The notes under the pieces were generated by a model. That model saw only the letters and a program-made list of their open reading frames with translations. It had not been told where the DNA came from and did no database searches. A program made the position numbers and the translations under genes. DNA of 64,000 bases, taken from NCBI GenBank assembly GCA_905235085.1, contig CAJOKD010000014.1, positions 1 through 64,000 of the forward strand, in the 5' to 3' direction. Numbering within the stretch: the stretch's first letter is position 1; the number at the start of each line of letters is the position of its first letter. The DNA comes from an uncultured Bacteroidales bacterium. GTDB lineage: Bacteria; Bacteroidota; Bacteroidia; Bacteroidales; UBA932. This document shows, in pieces, positions 10,535 through 20,117 of this stretch.

Positions 10535-11800
10535 ATGCTTGATATTTTCGATAGGATCGAAAGAGATTCCGGTGGCCCGATAGGCCAGTACTTCGAACAA
10601 GGTTTCGGTTATTACATGTATCCTCGCCTGGAAGGTGAACTGGGTCCTCACATGACCTTCAACGGCATTCCGGTGCTGAACTGGTCCCTGAACAACTATC
10701 TGGGACTGGCCAACCATCCTGAAGTCAGGAAGGCAGATGCCCAGGCGGCAGCTGACTGGGGACTGGCTTATCCTATGGGAGCCAGGATGATGTCCGGACA
10801 CACCCGTTACCACGAGAAGCTCGAAAGGATATTCGCGGAATTCGAGAAGAAGGAAGATGCCTTCCTCTACAATTTCGGCTACCAGGGAATCGTCTCCACG
10901 ATCGACGCCCTCACCGCCCGTCACGATGTCATCGTGTACGACGCAGAGTGCCATGCCTGCCTTTTGGACGGAATCCGTCTCCATATCGGAAGCAAGTACA
11001 AGTATCGTCACAACAATATGGTCGATTGCGAGAAAGTCCTCGCAAGGGCTTGCAAGGAGGCTGACGAGAACGGTGGAGGAGTGCTCCTGATCACTGAGGG
11101 AGTCTATGGGATGACCGGTGCCCTTGGCAAGCTGGACGAGATCGTAGCCCTCAAGCAGAAATATAACTTCCGCATCTTGATCGATGATGCACACGGATTC
11201 GGCCTGCTCGGAGAGCACGGACGCGGAACTTCTGAGCATTTCGGCGTTATGGACGGAATAGACCTCTACATCGGAGCCTTCGCCAAGAGCATGGCTTCCA
11301 TCGGAGGTTTCGTGGCAGGGCCGCACAAGATCATCAACTACCTCAGGGCCAACATGCGTTCCCAGATGTACGCCAAGAGTCTTCCTATGCCTCTGGTAAT
11401 CGGTAATATCAAGAGAATGGAAATAATCGATTCCCCTGAGGGAGACGAGCTCCGTGCAAAGTGCTGGAAGATCACCCACGCCATCCAGGATGGTTTCAAG
11501 GCCGAGGGATTCGACATCGGGGAGGCCCAGGCCTGCGTCACCCCGGTCCATATCAAGGGAGGCGTCGCACAGGCTACGAAGATGGCGAAGGACCTTCGTG
11601 AAAATTACAAGATCTTCTGCTCGATGGTAATCTATCCGGTCATCCCGAAGGGGATGATCATATTCAGGATCGTTTGCACTGCCGCCCACACGATGGAGGA
11701 TGTGGAATACACCCTGAATGCATTCAAGGAGATAAAGAAGAAACTCGATGCCGGTCTCTATGATGGCGACGACATCGCTGCAATGACCGTGATGGAATAG
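10535..11800 (+). CDS. spt: Serine palmitoyltransferase-like alpha-oxoamine synthase
   Basis: A 421-residue PLP enzyme that by family condenses L-serine with an acyl-CoA to give 3-ketosphinganine, the committed step of sphingolipid synthesis. The PLP lysine is K251 in AFAKSMAS. DDAHGFGLLG, ITEGVYGMTG and a histidine in DAECHACLLDG fit the alpha-oxoamine synthase family. Other members (AKB ligase, ALA synthase, BioF) cannot be excluded by motif alone, but length, the N-terminal YYMYPRLEG and the Bacteroidales host (sphingolipids are a hallmark) favour Spt. The next gene, 9 nt downstream, is a short-chain reductase that could carry out the following 3-keto reduction. Confidence 0.85.
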   Translation: MLDIFDRIERDSGGPIGQYFEQGFGYYMYPRLEGELGPHMTFNGIPVLNWSLNNYLGLANHPEVRKADAQAAADWGLAYPMGARMMSGHTRYHEKLERIFAEFEKKEDAFLYNFGYQGIVSTIDALTARHDVIVYDAECHACLLDGIRLHIGSKYKYRHNNMVDCEKVLARACKEADENGGGVLLITEGVYGMTGALGKLDEIVALKQKYNFRILIDDAHGFGLLGEHGRGTSEHFGVMDGIDLYIGAFAKSMASIGGFVAGPHKIINYLRANMRSQMYAKSLPMPLVIGNIKRMEIIDSPEGDELRAKCWKITHAIQDGFKAEGFDIGEAQACVTPVHIKGGVAQATKMAKDLRENYKIFCSMVIYPVIPKGMIIFRIVCTAAHTMEDVEYTLNAFKEIKKKLDAGLYDGDDIAAMTVME

Positions 11801-11809
11801 ACAGGGTCG

Positions 11810-12631
11810 ATGGATAAAGGCTATTTCAAGGATAAGGTTGTAATCATTACTGGAGCCAGCTCGGGTATCGGGTTGGCTTCTGCACGCCTGTTGGGCTCCC
11901 TCGGAGCCTCCGTCGTGATGGCTGCGAGGTCTTATGGGAAGTTGCTCGACCTTGCTTCTTCGGTGAACCCTGATCCGGCGAAAGTTCTTTGTGTCAAGAC
12001 CGATGTCACAAAGGAAGAAGATTGCCGCAATCTCATCGCGAAGACTATCGAAAAGTTCGGCAGGATCGACATCCTTGTCAATAACGCCGGCATTTCCATG
12101 AGGGCGATGTTCAAGGACTTGGACCTCAGCGTACTCCATTCCTTGATGGATGTGAATTTCTGGGGAACTGTCCAGTGTACCAAATTCGCCCTTCCGTATC
12201 TCCTGGAGTCCAAGGGACAAGTCGTCGGTGTCATCTCTATCGCCGGCTTCTCCGCTCTCCCGGCAAGGACAGGCTACTCCGCATCGAAATATGCCATCCG
12301 GGGCTTCCTGGATACTATCCGCATCGAACATCTGAAGGACGGACTCAACGTACTGACCTTTGCTCCTGGTTATACCGATTCCAACGTCCGCAAGGCCGCC
12401 CTTACGGCTGACGGGACTCCTCAAGGAGAAACTCCTCTCAAGGAAGACAAGCTGATGAGTGCGGAGCAGTGCGCCGCCTGCCTTGCAAGGAGCCTCGCCA
12501 AGAGAAAATCCCAGGTCATCCTTACCGGTCTCGGCAAGGCATCCGTCCTTGCCCACAACCTTTTTCCGAGGCTTATGGACAAGCTGACCTACGGATACAT
12601 CTCCAAGGAGGCTGGAAGTCCATTCAAATAG
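11810..12631 (+). CDS. Short-chain dehydrogenase/reductase, candidate 3-ketosphinganine reductase
   Basis: A 273-residue classical SDR. The NAD(P)-binding glycine motif is TGASSGIG (14-21), NNAGIS is present, and the catalytic pair is Y156/K160 in YSASK. RS in the second beta-alpha unit (AARSYGK) suggests NADPH preference. It starts 9 nt after the serine palmitoyltransferase-like gene and 9 nt before the pgpH-like gene. The placement makes a role in reducing 3-ketosphinganine plausible, which is the chemistry of eukaryotic KDSR, itself an SDR. That is inference from context: the Bacteroides reductase reported in the literature is, as I recall, a different locus. Another lipid or sugar ketone is equally compatible with the motifs. 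Confidence 0.8.
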   Translation: MDKGYFKDKVVIITGASSGIGLASARLLGSLGASVVMAARSYGKLLDLASSVNPDPAKVLCVKTDVTKEEDCRNLIAKTIEKFGRIDILVNNAGISMRAMFKDLDLSVLHSLMDVNFWGTVQCTKFALPYLLESKGQVVGVISIAGFSALPARTGYSASKYAIRGFLDTIRIEHLKDGLNVLTFAPGYTDSNVRKAALTADGTPQGETPLKEDKLMSAEQCAACLARSLAKRKSQVILTGLGKASVLAHNLFPRLMDKLTYGYISKEAGSPFK

Positions 12632-12640
12632 ATCCCGACT

Positions 12641-14683
12641 ATGAAACTCCCTCGTATTTCCATAAATTACCAGGTATTCATACCGCTGGCTCTCTTGTTC
12701 GTCATATTGGCTGTCTTGTTCCCGAGGACGGCAAAATTCAGTTATGACTACCGCAAAGGATCCCCGTGGCCGTATGAGACTCTGATCGCCCAGTTCGACT
12801 TCCCGATTCTCAAGACCGAGGAGCAGTTGAGGGAAGAGAGGAGCAAGAACAAATCGGTTGAAATCCCTTATTACCGTTTCCGCCAGGAAGTGGTGGACAA
12901 CACTAAGAAGGGAATAGATGAGGCAGATCTTGGGAATATGTCCAGGATGCGTCCCCAGATAGTTTCTGCGATTGAAGGAGTTTACTCAAGCGGAGTGGTA
13001 TCTGACGAAGGGGTAAAGATTGATAAAGGGGAAGACCCATCCACGGCAGTCCTTTACCTGCACAGGGACAAGCGCGTGTCCAAGCGTCCTGTTTCGGAGG
13101 TTTACAAGGAGTCTGAGGCCAAAGCCAAACTCCTCTCCGAAGTTTCCGTGAAATATCCTTCATCGAATGTGGACTCAGTCTTGCGTTCTGCGGGAATATA
13201 TGACCTTATAAGTCCGAATCTTGAATATGATTCCAGAACCACCGACCTTGTCAACTCGGAATCTTCGGCGCAGATATCCACGACACAGGGTTTTGTCAGC
13301 GCAGGACAGCTGATAGTCTCCGAAGGGGAGATCGTCACATCCGAGATTGCCCAGATGCTTGACTCGTATAAGGTTGAATACGAGAACAGCATGGGTTATG
13401 GGGGACCGAGGATCCTTTTCTGGCTGGGGAACGCCACTATCGCCCTCGTGCTTACGGTGCTGCTTTACCTGCTCACTTATTTCCTCAACAAGAGGATATT
13501 CAGGGAGAAAAACCGCTTCTGGTATCTTCTTACGGTGTTCTTGATAGCGACTGTGGCTACTTTGGTGGTCAACAAGTTCGCTCCGAAGTTCCTGTACATG
13601 GTGCCGTTTACCCTGACTGCACTGTTTCTGGAGGCCTTTTTCAAGAACAAGATGAACCTTCCGATATGCCTTGTCTCATTCATGCCTTTGCTGATATTCC
13701 CGAACAACGGTGTGGTCCTCTTCGTGATGTTCACCGTTGCCAGCGTGGTCGGAGTGTTCGCATTCAAGTATTTCAACAGGGGATGGCAGCAGTTCATCAC
13801 GGCGATGATAGTTTTCATAAGCCTGGTAATCACTTATTTCGGTTTCAGGCTTATCGGCAGGGTCAATGACGATCCTTATACGTCGGTACTTTTCATGTTC
13901 GTGGGGTCGATGCTCACCGTTGCCGGATATCCTCTCATCTATCTTTTCGAAAAGGTGTTCAACCTGGTGTCCGACTCCCGTCTGAGGGAACTTTGTGACA
14001 CCAACAACCCTCTCCTGAGAGAGCTCGAGCACAAGGCTCCGGGAACATTCCAACATTCTCTCCAGGTGATGAACATGTGCGATGCGGCAGCAAGGGCCAT
14101 CGACGCCAATGCCCTGCTTGTACGTGCGGGAGCACTTTATCATGATATCGGAAAGATGCAGAATCCGCTTTGTTTCATCGAGAATGAGAGCATGTCTCCG
14201 GGAGGAGCCCGTTATCATGAAGGACTCTCCGCAAAGGAAAGTGCCGAGAACATCATAAAGCACGTCACCGATGGAATGGAACTCGCTGAGAAATACAAGC
14301 TTCCGGATGTGGTGAAGGATTTCATCAGGACACATCACGGAACATCCAATACAGGCTACTTCTACAACAAGTACCTCAATGAAGGTGGGGACCCTCGCGA
14401 TGTAGACAGCTTCTTCTACAAGGGCGGTGAGCCAAAGACTAAGGAGCAGATCATACTGATGATATGTGACAGCCTTGAAGCTGCGTCCAGGACATTGAAG
14501 GATACTTCACCTGAAGCTTTCGATGCTTTCGTGGAAAATATCGTGGCCGGAAAGATGAAGATGGGTCAGTTCGATAAGGCAGACATCTCCATCAGGCAGC
14601 TCAATATAGTCAAGGACGTGCTTAAGAATTACCTCTCGCAGATCTACCATGAGAGGATCGTCTATCCGAACAGGCAGAAATAA
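12641..14683 (+). CDS. pgpH: PgpH-type 7TM-HD phosphohydrolase (probable c-di-AMP phosphodiesterase)
   Basis: A 680-residue membrane protein. It has one N-terminal transmembrane helix (about 8-27), a large extracytoplasmic domain (about 30-255), a block of about seven helices (about 255-440) and a C-terminal HD domain. The metal-binding H501-D502 lie in YHDIGK, with further ligands in PGTFQHSLQV and RTHHGT. The family (7TMR-HDED plus 7TMR-HD plus HDIG) contains PgpH, which hydrolyses c-di-AMP. The assignment here is by architecture. The gene follows the SDR by 9 nt and is 26 nt before tig. Confidence 0.9.
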   Translation: MKLPRISINYQVFIPLALLFVILAVLFPRTAKFSYDYRKGSPWPYETLIAQFDFPILKTEEQLREERSKNKSVEIPYYRFRQEVVDNTKKGIDEADLGNMSRMRPQIVSAIEGVYSSGVVSDEGVKIDKGEDPSTAVLYLHRDKRVSKRPVSEVYKESEAKAKLLSEVSVKYPSSNVDSVLRSAGIYDLISPNLEYDSRTTDLVNSESSAQISTTQGFVSAGQLIVSEGEIVTSEIAQMLDSYKVEYENSMGYGGPRILFWLGNATIALVLTVLLYLLTYFLNKRIFREKNRFWYLLTVFLIATVATLVVNKFAPKFLYMVPFTLTALFLEAFFKNKMNLPICLVSFMPLLIFPNNGVVLFVMFTVASVVGVFAFKYFNRGWQQFITAMIVFISLVITYFGFRLIGRVNDDPYTSVLFMFVGSMLTVAGYPLIYLFEKVFNLVSDSRLRELCDTNNPLLRELEHKAPGTFQHSLQVMNMCDAAARAIDANALLVRAGALYHDIGKMQNPLCFIENESMSPGGARYHEGLSAKESAENIIKHVTDGMELAEKYKLPDVVKDFIRTHHGTSNTGYFYNKYLNEGGDPRDVDSFFYKGGEPKTKEQIILMICDSLEAASRTLKDTSPEAFDAFVENIVAGKMKMGQFDKADISIRQLNIVKDVLKNYLSQIYHERIVYPNRQK

Positions 14684-14709
14684 ATAATCAATATAAACGA
14701 TAATCAATT

Positions 14710-16026
14710 ATGGAAGTAATCAAGAATCAGATTGATGACCTGAACATCGAACTAACTATCTCCCTCAAGGCTGAGGATTACGCTGAACAGGAGAAGAGAA
14801 GGTTGGCCGCCTACAGGAGGAAGGCCGATTTCAAAGGTTTCCGCAAGGGGATGGTTCCGCCTCAGATGGTGAAGAAGATCTACGGCGACCAGGCTCTTTA
14901 CGAAACGATCAACGAAATCCTCTCCGAGCAGCTGGATAAATTCATCAAGGAAAATGACCTCCATATCCTCGGCGAACCGCTTCCAAGCGAGTCCCAGAAG
15001 GAAAATGAGTGGGTTGACGGCAGCGATTTCGAGTTCAAGTTCGACCTCGGTCTCTCACCTGAAATCAATATCGAGGTAGGTAAGGAAGACAAGGTTGTCA
15101 ACTACAAGATCGATGTGACCGACAAGGCAAAGGCTGACATGAAGGAGAATCTGCTCCGTCAGTACGGCGATCTCCAGGAGGCAGAAGCAGCTGGAGAAGA
15201 CGATTATGTCATCGTGGACTTCGTCCAGGGAGAGAACAAGGCCGAAGGTGTGTATGTCCAGGTCAACAAGGTGGAGGGAACTGCGAAGAAGAAATTCGTC
15301 GGTGCCAAGGTAGGAGACAGTTTCGACGTCGATGTGACCAAGGCTTTCACCAATGAGACAGACCGTGCCTCCATGCTGAAGATGAAGAAGGATGAACTTG
15401 CTGCCCTTCCTGCCAAGTGGAAAGTCTCCATCGTGAATGTCAAGACCTTCGTCCCGGCTGAAGAGAATCAGGAAACCTATGACAAGATATTCGGAAAGGA
15501 TGTCGTGAAGGACTCCGAAGGCTTCGACGCCAAGATCGCAGAGAGGCTTGAGTCCAACTATCGTCAGGAGACCGACTATCGGCTTTCCCAGGACATCCGA
15601 AAGTACCTTGTTGATAAGGCTGACGTGAAGGTTCCGGAAGAGTTCCTGAAGAGGTGGCTCTATGAGAACAACAAGGAGAAGTTCAGCAAGGAAGACGTGG
15701 ACAAGGAATTCGACGCCTTCCTCGGTGATTTCCGCTGGCAGCTGGTCCGCGGCTACCTGATGAAGAAGTTCGACCTCAAGATCGAGGACAAGGACATGGT
15801 TGATGCAGCGAAGGCTTACGCAGCCTATCAGTATGCAATGTACGGCATGGGTAATGTTCCTGAGCAGATCCTCACGGATGCGGCCATGGAGATGCTGAAG
15901 GACGAGCGCCAGATCCGCAACCTCGAGGAGAATGTGGAGAACGAGAAAGTGCTCACCGCAGTGAAGGAGAAGATCACCCTTTCCAAGAAGAAGATTTCAG
16001 AAGAGAAATTCCGCGAGTTGAAATAA
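14710..16026 (+). CDS. tig: Trigger factor, ribosome-associated chaperone
   Basis: A 438-residue chaperone that binds nascent chains at the ribosome exit tunnel. The N-terminal ribosome-binding motif is seen as GFRKGMVPPQ (the family signature is GFRxGxxP). A middle domain and an extended C-terminal helical domain follow. The middle domain is less like a canonical FKBP prolyl isomerase, as is usual for Bacteroidota trigger factors. It sits directly before clpP and clpX with a 1-nt gap, the classic tig-clpP-clpX order linking nascent-chain folding and proteolysis. Confidence 0.95.
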   Translation: MEVIKNQIDDLNIELTISLKAEDYAEQEKRRLAAYRRKADFKGFRKGMVPPQMVKKIYGDQALYETINEILSEQLDKFIKENDLHILGEPLPSESQKENEWVDGSDFEFKFDLGLSPEINIEVGKEDKVVNYKIDVTDKAKADMKENLLRQYGDLQEAEAAGEDDYVIVDFVQGENKAEGVYVQVNKVEGTAKKKFVGAKVGDSFDVDVTKAFTNETDRASMLKMKKDELAALPAKWKVSIVNVKTFVPAEENQETYDKIFGKDVVKDSEGFDAKIAERLESNYRQETDYRLSQDIRKYLVDKADVKVPEEFLKRWLYENNKEKFSKEDVDKEFDAFLGDFRWQLVRGYLMKKFDLKIEDKDMVDAAKAYAAYQYAMYGMGNVPEQILTDAAMEMLKDERQIRNLEENVENEKVLTAVKEKITLSKKKISEEKFRELK

Positions 16027-16027
16027 C

Positions 16028-16699
16028 ATGGATAAGGAATTCAAGAAATATGCAGTAGGGGACAGGAGACTCAGCTCCCTGACTCTCGACAGGTACGAGC
16101 GGGCGACCGATGCGTACATCAATCCTACTATCATCGAAGAGAGGAAGCTGAACGTTGCCTCGATGGACGTCTTCAGCCGCCTTATGATGGACAGGATCAT
16201 ATTCCTCGGCGTCCCTATCGACGACGACGTGGCGAATATAATCCAGGCCCAGCTGCTTTTCCTGGCATCTACCGATCCTGGTGCTGACATCTCACTCTAC
16301 ATCAACACTCCTGGCGGTCAGGTTACCTCCGGTCTTGCCATCTACGACACCATGCAGCTCGTGGATCCTGACGTTGCGACCATCTGTACCGGAATGGCAG
16401 CCTCGATGGGCTCTGTCCTTCTCTGCGCCGGCGCGAAGGGCAAACGGTCATGTCTGCCGCATTCAAGGGTCCTGATCCACCAGCCACTTGGAGGAGCCCA
16501 GGGGCAGGCGTCAGACATCATGATTGCCGCCAAGGAAATTGAAAAGACCCGCAAGGAACTCTATGACATCATATCCGAGCATTCCGGCCAGCCTTACGAC
16601 AAGGTGTTCGCCGATGCCGACAGGGACTACTGGATGACTGCTGCCGAGGCCCTGGAATACGGAATGGTCGATGAGATACTGGCAAAGAAGAAAAAGTAA
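16028..16699 (+). CDS. clpP: ATP-dependent Clp protease proteolytic subunit
   Basis: A 223-residue serine protease subunit. The catalytic serine is S126 in GMAASMGS and the histidine is H151 in LIHQPLGG. The aspartate lies near residue 200 in the DADRDYWM segment. It assembles into the tetradecameric chamber fed by ClpX. The TAA stop shares its last base with the clpX ATG, so translation is coupled and subunit stoichiometry linked. Confidence 0.97.
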   Translation: MDKEFKKYAVGDRRLSSLTLDRYERATDAYINPTIIEERKLNVASMDVFSRLMMDRIIFLGVPIDDDVANIIQAQLLFLASTDPGADISLYINTPGGQVTSGLAIYDTMQLVDPDVATICTGMAASMGSVLLCAGAKGKRSCLPHSRVLIHQPLGGAQGQASDIMIAAKEIEKTRKELYDIISEHSGQPYDKVFADADRDYWMTAAEALEYGMVDEILAKKKK

Positions 16700-17931
16700 T
16701 GTCGCAAAAGAAGACAACGCAGCATCACTGTATGTTCTGCGGCAGGCCTGAGGGTGAAGTCCCTTTCCTCCTCCAGGGGATAGAGGGCTTCATCTGCAGT
16801 GACTGCGTGGAACTTGCTCATGATTATCTTCATGAGGCCGCAGGAACATATCCTTCAGCAGCTGATCCCGGCCGGCTTGAGAATCTCAGGAAACCAGCCG
16901 AGATAAAGGCTTTCCTGGACCAGTATGTTATCGGTCAGGACCGGGCCAAGAAGATGCTGTCCGTCGCTGTCTATAACCATTACAAGAGGATCAACCACAA
17001 TCTGGTGGACAAGCCGGACGACGGAGTCGAACTGGAAAAGTCCAATATCCTCCTGGTGGGGCCTACTGGTACCGGCAAGACCCTGCTGGCCAAGACCATC
17101 GCGAAGATGCTGGATGTCCCTTTCACCATAGTGGATGCGACTGTACTTACTGAAGCCGGATATGTGGGCGAAGATGTGGAGAGCCTGCTCACCCGTCTGC
17201 TCCAGGAGGCGGATTTCGATGTCGCCAAGGCGGAGAGAGGAATCGTGTTCATCGATGAACTGGACAAGATCGCCCGGAAGGGAGACAACCCGTCCATCAC
17301 ACGTGACGTTTCCGGGGAAGGTGTGCAGCAGGCTATGCTCAAACTCTTGGAAGGCAATGTGATAAACGTTCCTCCGAAGGGTGGGCGCAAGCATCCTGAA
17401 CAGGAGTTCATACACGTCGACACTCAGAATATCCTGTTCATCTGCGGAGGTGCTTTCGAAGGGATAGAAAGGCATATCGCCCAGAGGCTGAATACCCAGG
17501 TGATCGGCTTCGGGGCATCGAAGAAGCAGCGTATCGACAAGGACAATCTTCTGAAATACGTCGATGCCCAGGACCTTCGGGCTTATGGCCTCATCCCTGA
17601 GATCATAGGCCGTCTTCCGGTGGTTACCTATCTGGACGCCCTTGACAAGGATGCCCTGATGAGGATCCTTACGGAGCCGAAAAACGCCATCCTGAAGCAG
17701 TACAATAAGCTTTTCGAGATGGATGGCATCACCTTGAAGATCGCAGCCGGAGTGAAAGAGCTGATCGTGGACACCGCCATAACCAACAAGCTGGGAGCAC
17801 GCGGCCTCCGCTCTATCTGCGAACAGATATTCGATGATGCGATGTTCGATGCTCCTTCTTCAGGGAAGAAAACTTTCACCGTCACGCTGGACTACGCCCG
17901 CAAGAAACTTGAAAACAACATCCGGATATGA
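16699..17931 (+). CDS. clpX: ATP-dependent Clp protease ATP-binding subunit ClpX
   Basis: A 410-residue AAA+ unfoldase. The N-terminal C4 zinc-binding domain has CMFCG and CSDC. Walker A is GPTGTGKT, Walker B is [10 protein letters not shown], and sensor and arginine-finger regions follow, including the RKHPEQ segment and [11 protein letters not shown]. It delivers substrates, including those tagged by the tmRNA encoded near 23.4 kb (tag ending ALAA), to ClpP. It overlaps clpP by one base and the downstream peptidase gene by four (ATGA). Confidence 0.97.
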   Translation: MSQKKTTQHHCMFCGRPEGEVPFLLQGIEGFICSDCVELAHDYLHEAAGTYPSAADPGRLENLRKPAEIKAFLDQYVIGQDRAKKMLSVAVYNHYKRINHNLVDKPDDGVELEKSNILLVGPTGTGKTLLAKTIAKMLDVPFTIVDATVLTEAGYVGEDVESLLTRLLQEADFDVAKAERGIVFIDELDKIARKGDNPSITRDVSGEGVQQAMLKLLEGNVINVPPKGGRKHPEQEFIHVDTQNILFICGGAFEGIERHIAQRLNTQVIGFGASKKQRIDKDNLLKYVDAQDLRAYGLIPEIIGRLPVVTYLDALDKDALMRILTEPKNAILKQYNKLFEMDGITLKIAAGVKELIVDTAITNKLGARGLRSICEQIFDDAMFDAPSSGKKTFTVTLDYARKKLENNIRI

Positions 17932-19292
17932 AGAAATACATCCAAGACAACAAGGAGCGTTTCTACGAGGAACTCTTTTCGCTCCTCAGGATTCCTTCGA
18001 TAAGTGCGAAGAAGGAACACAAGGAAGATATGCGCCGTTGTGCGGAGAGGCTTGCCGTCCTTCTGATGGAAGCCGGTGCCGACGAGGCAGAAGTCTATCC
18101 AAGCGATGGCAATCCGGTGGTGTTCGCCAGGAAGACCGTCGATCCGAAACTCTCCACGGTTTTGGTATACGGTCACTATGATGTCCAGCCTCCGGAGCCG
18201 CTGGAAAAGTGGGCCACGGACCCGTTCGAGCCGGTTATCAAGAAAGACCCTACAGGACGCGAGGCAATCTATGCCCGTGGCGCCAATGACGACAAAGGAC
18301 AGCTCTTCATGCACATCAAGGCATTCGAGTATCTTGTCCGGACAGGCAAGCTCAGGCACAACGTAAAATTCATATTCGAAGGAGAGGAAGAGATCGGCAG
18401 CCCATCCCTCCCTCAGTGGGTACGTGAGCATAAATCATTGCTCAAGTCCGATGTCATCCTGGTCTCCGACACCACGATGATTTCGGAGAGGGTCCCTTCC
18501 ATCAACTGCGGTATGCGTGGGATGGCTTATCTTGAAGTCACGCTCACGGGACCTGACAAGGATCTGCACTCAGGCCATTACGGAGGCACGGTAGCCAATC
18601 CGATCCAGACCCTTTGCGACATCATCTCCGGCCTTATAGACAAGGATGGACGCGTGACGATACCTGGCTTCTACGATGACGTCGTGGAGCTTTCGCGTAG
18701 AGACCGTGCCCAGCTTGCCAGGGCTCCGTTTGAAATGAAGGAGTTCATGGATTCCATAGGAGTGAAGGCCTTGCGTGGAGAAAAGGCTTACAAGCCTCTG
18801 GAGCGCATTGGCATTAGGCCTTGCCTTGATGTATGCGGCATCTGGGGCGGTTACATCGGAGAGGGAGCCAAGACAGTACTGCCTTCCGTGGCTCACGCGA
18901 AAATTTCCATGAGGCTGGTCCCGAACCAGGACAGCGCAACGATTACGAAGATATTCAAGAAGCATCTCGAGAAGATAGCTCCTAAATATTGCAAGATAGA
19001 AGTGAAGCCTTGCGAGGGAGGAGAGGGATTCCTTATCCCTATCTCGTCTCCGGCTTTCCAGGCAGCTTCCAGGGCAATGGAGGAAGTCTATGGAGTACAG
19101 CCGGTCCCGAGCCGTGGAGGCGGCAGCATCGCAGTGCTTGCCCAGATGCAGAAGATCCTTCACGTGGATCCTCTCCTGATGGGCTTCGGCCTCGAGAGGG
19201 ACACTATCCACTCGCCGAACGAGAGTTACCTCCTCAAGCAATTCTTCGCCGGGATGGAATCCATAGCCAAGTTCTACGAATATTATGACTAG
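17928..19292 (+). CDS. M20 family metallopeptidase (dipeptidase-like)
   Basis: A 454-residue di-zinc peptidase of the M20/M28 superfamily. Metal-site motifs are in order: [18 protein letters not shown] with the bridging aspartate, EGEEEIGSP with the general base, and the late histidine region [10 protein letters not shown] dimerization domain interrupts the catalytic domain. Members hydrolyse short peptides in the cytosol. It overlaps clpX by 4 nt and pyrF by 8 nt, so it belongs to the tig-clp unit, where a role in finishing degradation of Clp-derived peptides is a reasonable inference. No signal peptide is seen. Confidence 0.92.
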   Translation: MKKYIQDNKERFYEELFSLLRIPSISAKKEHKEDMRRCAERLAVLLMEAGADEAEVYPSDGNPVVFARKTVDPKLSTVLVYGHYDVQPPEPLEKWATDPFEPVIKKDPTGREAIYARGANDDKGQLFMHIKAFEYLVRTGKLRHNVKFIFEGEEEIGSPSLPQWVREHKSLLKSDVILVSDTTMISERVPSINCGMRGMAYLEVTLTGPDKDLHSGHYGGTVANPIQTLCDIISGLIDKDGRVTIPGFYDDVVELSRRDRAQLARAPFEMKEFMDSIGVKALRGEKAYKPLERIGIRPCLDVCGIWGGYIGEGAKTVLPSVAHAKISMRLVPNQDSATITKIFKKHLEKIAPKYCKIEVKPCEGGEGFLIPISSPAFQAASRAMEEVYGVQPVPSRGGGSIAVLAQMQKILHVDPLLMGFGLERDTIHSPNESYLLKQFFAGMESIAKFYEYYD

Positions 19293-20103
19293 CGACGGCC
19301 TGTACTCCCAGATACTCCGTAAAGGCTCGATGCTTTGCGTGGGGCTTGACACCGATCCGGCGAAACTTCCGGAATGCATCATCCAGGGCAGGAGCATCCC
19401 GGAGGCCGTTCTGGAATTCAACAAGCGGATTGTAGATGCTACTCAGCATTACTGCGTTGCCTATAAACCTAACCTTGCATTCTATGAAAGCATGGGCCCG
19501 GAAGGCCTACGGATCCTGGACAAGACCGTTGAATACATAAGGACAAATTATCCGGAGCAGTTCCTGATTGCTGACGCCAAGCGCGGAGACATCGGGAACA
19601 CTGCCAGAATGTATGCACGGACTTTCTTCGAGACCTTCGATTTCGACGCAGTGACCCTTTCCCCTTATATGGGGAGCGAAACGGTCACCCCGTTCCTTGA
19701 ATATCCAGGGAAATATGCCATCGTGGTGGCCCTGTCTTCCAACCCTTCTTCCGCTGATTTCCAGTTGGCCACCAAGGACGGCAAACCTCTCTATCAGGTC
19801 GTCATTGAGAGGTGTATGGAGATCTCCAATCCCGACAATATGATGTTCGTCGTTGGAGCGACCAAGGCTGATAAACTCAAGGAAATCAGGAGTTTCTGTC
19901 CTGACAACTTCTTCCTCGTCCCCGGCGTGGGGGCCCAGGGTGGAAGCGCAGAGGAAGTCATCTCTAACGGATCAAACGCAAGAGGAGGCCTTCTGATCAA
20001 TTCTTCCAGAGGAATATTGTATGCCTCTTCCTGTCAGGACTTCGCCCAAGCTGCAGCCAAGGCAGCAGCTTGTACGGCCCGGTTTGAAACACTGCATTCT
20101 TAA
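19285..20103 (+). CDS. pyrF: Orotidine 5'-phosphate decarboxylase
   Basis: A 272-residue enzyme of de novo pyrimidine synthesis converting OMP to UMP. The catalytic Asp/Lys tetrad region is DAKRGDIGNTA with K99. GLDTDPAKLP at the N terminus and VPGVGAQGG near the phosphate site place it in the longer type 2 (PyrF subfamily 2) group of about 270 residues. It begins inside the 3' end of the peptidase gene (8-nt overlap) and is followed 14 nt later by a secreted phosphatase-like gene. Confidence 0.96.
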   Translation: MTSDGLYSQILRKGSMLCVGLDTDPAKLPECIIQGRSIPEAVLEFNKRIVDATQHYCVAYKPNLAFYESMGPEGLRILDKTVEYIRTNYPEQFLIADAKRGDIGNTARMYARTFFETFDFDAVTLSPYMGSETVTPFLEYPGKYAIVVALSSNPSSADFQLATKDGKPLYQVVIERCMEISNPDNMMFVVGATKADKLKEIRSFCPDNFFLVPGVGAQGGSAEEVISNGSNARGGLLINSSRGILYASSCQDFAQAAAKAAACTARFETLHS

Positions 20104-20117
20104 TAAACGGATACATC

